Origin: Euzebya rosea
GTDB taxonomy: Bacteria > Actinomycetota > Nitriliruptoria > Euzebyales > Euzebyaceae
Assembly (NCBI RefSeq): GCF_003073135.1
Contig: NZ_PGDQ01000001.1
Location: forward strand, 62,001-126,000
DNA: 64,000 nucleotides
Direction of reading: 5' to 3'
The translations under genes were made by a program, and so were the position numbers. Of the stretch, positions 61,768 to 64,000 are shown piece by piece. Under the pieces are notes generated by a model, which had not been told where the DNA came from, did no database searches, and saw only the letters and a program-made list of their open reading frames with translations. Every line of letters begins with the position of its first letter. Position 1 is the first letter of the stretch.

Positions 61768-62889
61768 TCAGTCCCCGAAGCCCACGCCGAGGGTGCGGGC
61801 CGCCTCGATCCACTTGTGGTCCAGCGGCACGGTCCGGCGTCGGCCGGCGACCTCCTCCAGCGGGAGGCGGACGATGTGGCGGCCGGAGGTGGCGATCATC
61901 TTGCCGAAGTCACCCTCGACGATCGCCTGGACGGCGTCGGCACCCATGTAGGTGGCCAGGAGGCGATCGACGGCTGACGGGCTGCCACCACGCTGGACGT
62001 GCCCGAGGATCGTGGTCCGCGACGCGATGCCGGTCAAGCCCTCCAGCTTCTCGGCCAGCGTGGCCGTCGACTGGGTCAGCTGGTGTTCGTAGGCCGCGAT
62101 GGCCTGCTTCGCCGCGGCCTTCTCGTCGCCGTTCGTCGCGTCGGCCTTGGCGGCCAGCAGCCGGTCGAGCTCGGCCTTCTCCTCCGTGGAGACCGCACCC
62201 TCGCTGATCGCCACGATGGAGAACCGGCTGCCCGACGACTTGCGGGCCATGAGGGTGTCCGCCACCTTCTCGAGGCTGTAGGGGATCTCGGGGATGAGGA
62301 TGACGTCGGCACCACCGGCAAGCCCCGCGCCCAGCGCCAACCAGCCGGTGTTGTGCCCCATGACCTCCACGACCATCGTGCGATGGTGGCTGTGGGCCGT
62401 GGAGTGGAGTCGGTCGATGGCCTCCGTGGCGATCGACAGGGCCGTGTCGAAGCCGAAGGTCCGTTCGGTGCCCCACACGTCGTTGTCGATGGTCTTGGGC
62501 AGCGTGACGACGTTCATGCCGGCGTCGGCCAGCCGCTTGGCGTTCTTCTGGGTCCCGCCCCCGCCGAGGCACACGATGGCCTCCACCCCCATGTTGGCGG
62601 CGGTCTCGACCATGGCCGCGGTCATGTCCAGCGTCTGGTCGCCCACGCGCATCTTGTGGGGTTTGTCGCGGGACGTGCCGAGGATGGTCCCACCCTTGAT
62701 GAGGATCCCCGACAGCGCGTCGGAGTCCAGCCGGACGTGGCGCCGGTCCATCAGGCCGCGGAACCCGTCGAGGTAACCGACGACCGACAGGCCGTGCTTG
62801 CGGATCGCGGACTTGCCGATGGCCCGGATGGCGGCGTTGAGCCCAGGGGCATCACCGCCTGCGGTCAGCACGCCGATGCTCTTCACCAT
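61768..62889 (-). CDS. pfkA: 6-phosphofructokinase, PPi- or mixed-donor type
   Basis: The 373-residue glycolytic enzyme phosphorylates fructose-6-P. Substrate-binding motifs [19 protein letters not shown] (131-137, catalytic Asp135), [11 protein letters not shown] and [11 protein letters not shown] are present. The Lys in PKTIDND is typical of PPi-dependent or mixed enzymes; ATP types have Gly. The Mg/donor loop is GGGGT (109-113) where the family normally has GGDGT/GGDDT. An inserted segment of about 45 residues (near 235-280, rich in Lys/Glu/Ala) is also present. GGAGGAAG precedes the ATG. Confidence 0.92.
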   Translation of the reverse strand: MVKSIGVLTAGGDAPGLNAAIRAIGKSAIRKHGLSVVGYLDGFRGLMDRRHVRLDSDALSGILIKGGTILGTSRDKPHKMRVGDQTLDMTAAMVETAANMGVEAIVCLGGGGTQKNAKRLADAGMNVVTLPKTIDNDVWGTERTFGFDTALSIATEAIDRLHSTAHSHHRTMVVEVMGHNTGWLALGAGLAGGADVILIPEIPYSLEKVADTLMARKSSGSRFSIVAISEGAVSTEEKAELDRLLAAKADATNGDEKAAAKQAIAAYEHQLTQSTATLAEKLEGLTGIASRTTILGHVQRGGSPSAVDRLLATYMGADAVQAIVEGDFGKMIATSGRHIVRLPLEEVAGRRRTVPLDHKWIEAARTLGVGFGD

Positions 62890-62971
62890 GGGTCTTCCTC
62901 CTCGCCGAGTCAGACCAGCCTAGTTGCCCACGACGTCGAGGAGGGGTCGGTGAGGGGTCGGTCGCGTCACG

Positions 62972-63907
62972 TCACGTCACGGCGACCGAGGGTTCGGGCC
63001 GCGCGACCCGTCGGCGGGCGGTCGCCCCGGTGGCGTGCAGCAGGGCCAGCACGACCAGCGCCACCCCGGCCAGCTGCACAGGGGTGGGCCGCTCCCCGAG
63101 CAGGCCCGCGCCCAGCAGCATCGAGCCGACGGGCTGGAGGGTCAGCACGACGGACGTGACCGCCGCCGGCAGCCTCGGCAGCGACGAGGTGATCAGCAGC
63201 CACGCGATCACCTGGGAACCGACGGCAAGGGCCAGCAGCCAGCCCGCCGACGGCCACGACGGCACCAGCGATCCAGCCTGCCCCTGTGCGACGGCGACCA
63301 CCGCGGTCCCGATCGCCCCGAGCGCAGTGGCATCCCGCAGCGCACCCGCCGGGCGGACACCCCCGACGTTCGCCTGGCGCAGCGCGAGGAGGAACCCCGC
63401 GTAGGCCACACCGGTCCCCACACCCAGCAGCGATCCGCGCACGGGATCGGTTCCGTAGGTGCCGGTCCCCAGGACGCCGGAGATGATGACCACCCCCGAC
63501 GCCAGGACCGGGATGGCCGCGAGCACCCGGCCGTGCGGCCTCTCGCCGAGCAGTGCCCAGGAGGCCAGCGGCACGATGACGACCTGACCGGCGGCGAGCA
63601 CGGTCGCCAGGCCGGCACCGACCAGGTCCATGGCGGTGTGCCACATGATCAGGTCAGCGGTGAAGAACAGCCCTGCCAGCCCACCCATGAGCCGGGCTCG
63701 CATCGCGACCGGCTCGGCGGGCCGTCGGCGCCAGGCCACGAACGCCAGCAGGGGGAGGGCGTAGGCGCAGCGGAAGAACGCGGCCGGCGCGGGCTGCACG
63801 TCGGCGAGCACCACCCAGATCCCGCTCATCGCGATGCCGAGGGATCCGACGACGGCGCCGACGAGCGGCGAACGGACAGCGGTGCGGGATGGGGGTGACA
63901 GCAACAT
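62972..63907 (-). CDS. EamA/DMT family permease
   Basis: This 311-residue protein has ten hydrophobic helices arranged as two EamA repeats. The first repeat contains GLFFTADLIMWHTAMDLVGAGLATVLAAGQVVIVPL with ERPHGR. The second contains VTSVVLTLQPVGSMLLGAGLLGERPTP, the conserved end-of-repeat motif. It probably exports a small metabolite or amino acid; substrate unknown. ATG 63907 was preferred; ATG 63931 is also open. A dense palindrome array lies just upstream. Confidence 0.85.
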   Translation of the reverse strand: MLLSPPSRTAVRSPLVGAVVGSLGIAMSGIWVVLADVQPAPAAFFRCAYALPLLAFVAWRRRPAEPVAMRARLMGGLAGLFFTADLIMWHTAMDLVGAGLATVLAAGQVVIVPLASWALLGERPHGRVLAAIPVLASGVVIISGVLGTGTYGTDPVRGSLLGVGTGVAYAGFLLALRQANVGGVRPAGALRDATALGAIGTAVVAVAQGQAGSLVPSWPSAGWLLALAVGSQVIAWLLITSSLPRLPAAVTSVVLTLQPVGSMLLGAGLLGERPTPVQLAGVALVVLALLHATGATARRRVARPEPSVAVT

Positions 63908-63932
63908 CGAGCACAGCGTGCACCGGTACATG

Positions 63933-63982
63933 TCGAAGCACAGCTTCGATGTTCTTCATCGAAGATGAAGTGCTGCTTCATC
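63933..63982. promoter_or_regulatory. Operator-like palindrome array at the right edge
   Basis: TCGAAGC-ACA-GCTTCGA (63933-63949), CTTCATC-GAA-GATGAAG (63954-63970) and GATGAAG-TGCTG-CTTCATC (63964-63982) form three palindromes, the last two sharing a half-site. The array lies upstream of the EamA gene and probably of a rightward gene beyond the window, whose regulator may bind here. Confidence 0.5.
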
Positions 63983-64000
63983 GAGCGTGGTTTACTGTGG

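Overview
The window is about 72% G+C, almost fully coding, and carries many actinobacterial hallmark genes: two WhiB proteins, a DUF3499 protein, a DUF5719-like protein, a DUF6459-like protein, a mycothiol-type DinB enzyme, a SigH/RshA-type redox pair, long-form HPF and SecA. Gene order matches several blocks known from Mycobacterium and Streptomyces: the whiB2 / Rv3259-like / DUF3499 / manB neighbourhood, the Rv2690-Rv2694 potassium-uptake block, comF / hpf / secA / DUF6459, and sigH / rshA / biotinyl protein / pdtaS / whiB1. The cell-wall-binding repeat 2 protein and the unusual stand-alone genes suggest a deep-branching actinobacterium (Nitriliruptoria/Euzebya-like). That placement is inference. 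No rRNA, tRNA, CRISPR array, insertion sequence or prophage was seen.

Layout. 1-3.3 kb: Wzm/Wzt polysaccharide exporter with a GT2 glycosyltransferase. 3.4-9.1 kb: a 1886-residue soluble coiled-coil protein with a C-terminal CCHC finger. 9.3-16.8 kb: whiB2, a membrane glycosyltransferase, the DUF5719-like protein, a degenerate Rv3259-type metallopeptidase homologue, DUF3499 and two small Cys-rich proteins. 16.9-21.6 kb: AgpS-like FAD oxidase, TetR, GlpD and a GNAT enzyme. 21.6-26.3 kb: manB, a Trm112-like protein, phosphoglucose/phosphomannose isomerase, purine nucleoside phosphorylase, hisE and hisG. 26.4-34.3 kb: secreted S15 hydrolase, oxidoreductase, comF, APC permease, two TrkA proteins and an OB-fold protein. 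34.5-42.0 kb: hpf, a NarL-type response regulator, an ATPase-TPR-SARP regulator and a GGDEF-EAL enzyme. 42.1-50.0 kb: secA, lgt, a methyltransferase, an MDMPI-type protein, a Nudix fusion, DUF6459 and a membrane protein. 50.1-58.2 kb: sigH/rshA, an epimerase with an enoyl-CoA hydratase, a free-standing sigma region 4, a secreted PGRP/CWB2 amidase, a biotinyl-carrier protein, pdtaS and whiB1. 58.5-64.0 kb: lipid kinase, bifunctional PBP, phosphofructokinase and an EamA permease.

The main themes are envelope construction (polysaccharide export, mannose supply, lipoprotein and peptidoglycan enzymes, protein secretion) and signalling (WhiB, SigH/RshA, PdtaS, c-di-GMP, SARP). Many genes carry a TANNNT box 7-10 bp before the start codon, which points to widespread leaderless transcription. 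Notable findings are the giant coiled-coil/zinc-finger protein, the metallopeptidase homologue without HExxH, the free-standing sigma region 4, an lgt whose 5' end contains a perfect palindrome, paired CRP-like sites upstream of whiB1, and a dense operator-like array at the right edge.
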